DNA from: Litchfieldia alkalitelluris
GTDB taxonomy: Bacteria > Bacillota > Bacilli > Bacillales > Salisediminibacteriaceae
Direction: 5' to 3'
NCBI RefSeq assembly: GCF_002153425.1
Contig: NZ_KZ119600.1
Span: forward strand, 1,091,714-1,155,713
Length of the DNA stretch: 64,000 nt
Positions 62,481-64,000 of the stretch are shown here, one piece after another. Below the pieces are notes generated by a model. That model was not told the origin of the DNA. It searched no databases and worked only from the letters and a program-made list of their open reading frames with translations. A program made the translations under genes and the position numbers. Position 1 is the stretch's first letter, and every line of letters starts with the position of its first letter.

Positions 62481-62550
62481 GTCCACTCGCTTTCCGCGGG
62501 CGGGTGGTGAGCCTCCTCGTGCATTCGCACTGCGGGGTCTCACCAGCCTT
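62481..62550 (-). repeat. Truncated copy of the dispersed GC-rich element
   Basis: On the plus strand ACTCGCTTTCCGCGGGCGGGTGG, GAGCCTCCTCG and TGCGGGGTCTCACCAG give the reverse of the shared core, without the long ends seen at 9871 or 51268. The rest of 62417-62712 is AT-rich with no gene. Confidence 0.7.
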
Positions 62551-62712
62551 GACTTTTGTTCTATCTCAATTATTTCAAATTGTTTTTCACTAATCAAATG
62601 TCTTGTTTATAAGAAACTTGTTCCAGTTTATATTTAGTTATTTTTACAAAAATGCAACAATTCTGTTAAATTGGGCTTGAATTACTGTCCAAGATGAAGG
62701 TGGGATGAGATA

Positions 62713-62952
62713 ATGAGGCTAGATTTGCTCAAAGCTTTTGTTACTTCGACTAAAAACCAGGAGGGTGAAACAGTGAAGTGTAAAAAGTGTAATGGCAAAG
62801 CATTAATTCAATGTAAAGACTGTAGTGGTTTAGGGACACAGATGGGTAACAGATTATGTGAAACATGTGCTGGGGAAAAAGAACTCCCATGTCCTGAATG
62901 TAAAGGGACTGGTAAAGTCAGTATCATGACAATCTTTAAGAAATCAGGTTAA
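62713..62952 (+). CDS. DnaJ-like CxxCxGxG zinc-ribbon protein
   Basis: A small protein with four CxxC motifs, three of the CxxCxGxG kind: CKKCNGKA, CKDCSGLG, CETCAGE and CPECKGTG. These bind two zinc ions as in the DnaJ zinc-finger domain. ATG 62713 has GAAGGTGGGATGAG upstream; a GTG at 62773 with AGGAGGG at ideal distance would give a 59-residue form starting KCKKCNG. Both starts are plausible. Role unknown. A terminator follows. Confidence 0.8.
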   Translation: MRLDLLKAFVTSTKNQEGETVKCKKCNGKALIQCKDCSGLGTQMGNRLCETCAGEKELPCPECKGTGKVSIMTIFKKSG

Positions 62953-63009
62953 ACTGCTGTGATGTGTTGTGACATTCAACTTAAAATATAGGGACTTAAG
63001 TATAAGTCA

Positions 63010-63049
63010 GCCACTTCTATTTTCACGATAGAAGTGGCGATTTCTTTTT
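63010..63049 (+). terminator. Rho-independent terminator
   Basis: GCCACTTCTAT and ATAGAAGTGGC pair around TTTCACG, followed by a T-rich stretch. Confidence 0.85.
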
Positions 63050-63070
63050 AGGCTATATGGTGTTGAGTCA

Positions 63071-64000
63071 TTAATAACCTTTGTCATAATCAACTAGGTT
63101 AGTCGTTGGAGGTTTTTCTTGTAAATACTCCTTTAAGTTAGGAATGAAAATATCCTCAATCACCCGTTGATCATAATGCTCGGTGGAACCTGCTGTATGG
63201 GGAGTAACGATGACATTATCCATTTCCCACAATGGGTTTTCCTCTGGTAGTGGTTCTGTTGCAAAAACATCGAGACCAGCCCCAGCTATTTGCTTATTCT
63301 GCAGTGCAGCAATCATATCTTCTTCCACAATGATATTCCCTCTACCAATGTTAATAAAGAATGACGATTCTTTCATGAGATCAAATTGTTTTTTGGTAAA
63401 TAAATGCTCTGTTTCCTTCGTAAGGGGAAGGGTCACAACAACATAATCGCAGCGCGGAAGCATGCTATTGAGCTCGTTGGGTGTAAACATTTCATCTACA
63501 AATTCAGAAGTTTTTCCTGAATGGCGAACTCCAAGTACGTGCATTCCGAAAGCTTTAGCTATTTTAGCTGTTTCCTTTCCAATAGCCCCAACGCCAATAA
63601 CTCCAATTGTTTTATTGTGTATTTCTAGTTTCATATGGGAGTGATGCCATGTCTTTTCTGTCTGGTTTCGCACATATGTATGAATTTTCCTTGTTAAGCC
63701 TAACATTAAGGCAAAAATAGTTTCAGAGATGGGATAAGCATGGACCCCATTTGCACTCGTTGTATATACGTTTCTTTGTTGTAATTTCGGTAGCGGCAGG
63801 CTATTAACTCCAGCACTCCACGCTTGAACCCAGCGAAGCTTGGAACCATCAACAAGACTGGCACTATCAATACCATCTTTCCACCCAGCAATAATTTCTG
63901 CATCATTTAAATGATCTTCCCAAATAGATCGTTCTTTCCCTGCGATAATCTCCCAAGTTGGGATAACGGCTTTGATTTGATCTAATAATTCTTCTTTTAA
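63071..64000 (-). CDS. D-isomer 2-hydroxyacid dehydrogenase family protein (5' end beyond the window)
   Basis: The minus-strand frame is open from the window edge to the stop at 63071, giving 309 C-terminal residues. The Rossmann motif is GVIGVGAIGKETAKIA; INIGRGNI, DVFATEPLPEENP and TPHTAGS carry the Arg-Glu-His triad. The first internal ATG (63706) is not the start, because LRWVQAWSAGVNSLPL and ANGVHAYPISETIFALMLG upstream are typical of the family. It is a paralogue of the 3893 gene. Substrate unknown. Confidence 0.88.
   Translation of the reverse strand, partial: LKEELLDQIKAVIPTWEIIAGKERSIWEDHLNDAEIIAGWKDGIDSASLVDGSKLRWVQAWSAGVNSLPLPKLQQRNVYTTSANGVHAYPISETIFALMLGLTRKIHTYVRNQTEKTWHHSHMKLEIHNKTIGVIGVGAIGKETAKIAKAFGMHVLGVRHSGKTSEFVDEMFTPNELNSMLPRCDYVVVTLPLTKETEHLFTKKQFDLMKESSFFINIGRGNIIVEEDMIAALQNKQIAGAGLDVFATEPLPEENPLWEMDNVIVTPHTAGSTEHYDQRVIEDIFIPNLKEYLQEKPPTTNLVDYDKGY

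Noticed and set aside
63071-63706. A truncated dehydrogenase pseudogene starting at ATG 63706
   Set aside because: The frame continues without a stop to the window edge and encodes the expected N-terminal family sequence, so the gene is only cut by the window.

Overview
The window looks like a chromosomal segment of a low-GC, Gram-positive, spore-forming Bacillaceae, probably a halotolerant or alkaliphilic lineage. This is inferred from the strong AAGGAGG-type ribosome binding sites, frequent TTG/GTG starts, the short-Q-loop bd oxidase with a CydS-like small subunit, the YkoP- and DUF4023-type small proteins, TreP/TreA under TreR boxes with a cre site, a TnrA/GlnR box at the nitrate cluster and an OpuD-type betaine transporter. 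No rRNA, tRNA, CRISPR array, prophage or intact transposase was seen.

Layout. 1-2.1 kb: the start of a leftward S9-peptidase-like gene, a G-rich tract and two back-to-back arrays of 52-bp tandem repeats. 2.2-14.6 kb: opuD, a 2-hydroxyacid dehydrogenase, cydA-cydB with a tiny cydS-like gene upstream, small Bacillus-type genes, a TetM-like GTPase and an LtaS-like phosphoglycerol transferase. 14.7-30.3 kb: a sulfur island. 30.4-36.1 kb: a CE15-like esterase and the trehalose genes treP-treA. 36.3-46.3 kb: malate synthase G with a divergent LysR regulator, an RND exporter and a GH3 beta-glucosidase. 46.5-50.5 kb: a type IIG-like restriction-modification gene with a PC4-like protein and an anchored protein of unknown function. 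50.5-60.5 kb: leftward nitrate/nitrite assimilation (NarK, NirB, NirD, NasC, a TrpD-like protein) with siroheme genes sumT and sirB. 60.7-64 kb: aldo/keto reductase, an SDR-like protein, a CxxCxGxG protein and a second 2-hydroxyacid dehydrogenase cut by the window edge.

The sulfur island is the main biological system. It encodes a CoA-disulfide reductase-rhodanese, a CcdA/TlpA export branch with a two-component system, two rhodanese-MBL proteins (CstB/persulfide dioxygenase-like), a SulP transporter with carbonic anhydrase and DUF302 protein, a CstR-type repressor (Cys31/Cys60, no Cu-type His), DsrE2, a TusA-rhodanese fusion, a free TusA, three further rhodaneses and a membrane-anchored rhodanese lacking the active-site Cys. 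Seven copies of a 16-bp ATAC..GTAT motif sit in front of these genes. This supports one persulfide-responsive regulon. One copy precedes a 15-codon ORF (MTEKKKIDDSCGTGG) and a 200-nt untranslated stretch ending in a strong terminator.

A second theme is repeat structure. Five arrays, drawn from four unrelated sequence families, share a period of 51-52 bp (about five helical turns). A MITE-like element with 9-bp target duplications occurs twice; one copy sits exactly in the treA stop codon. Its GC-rich core recurs in three other dispersed elements. Coordinates were read by eye; start choices differing from the longest frame are explained per gene.
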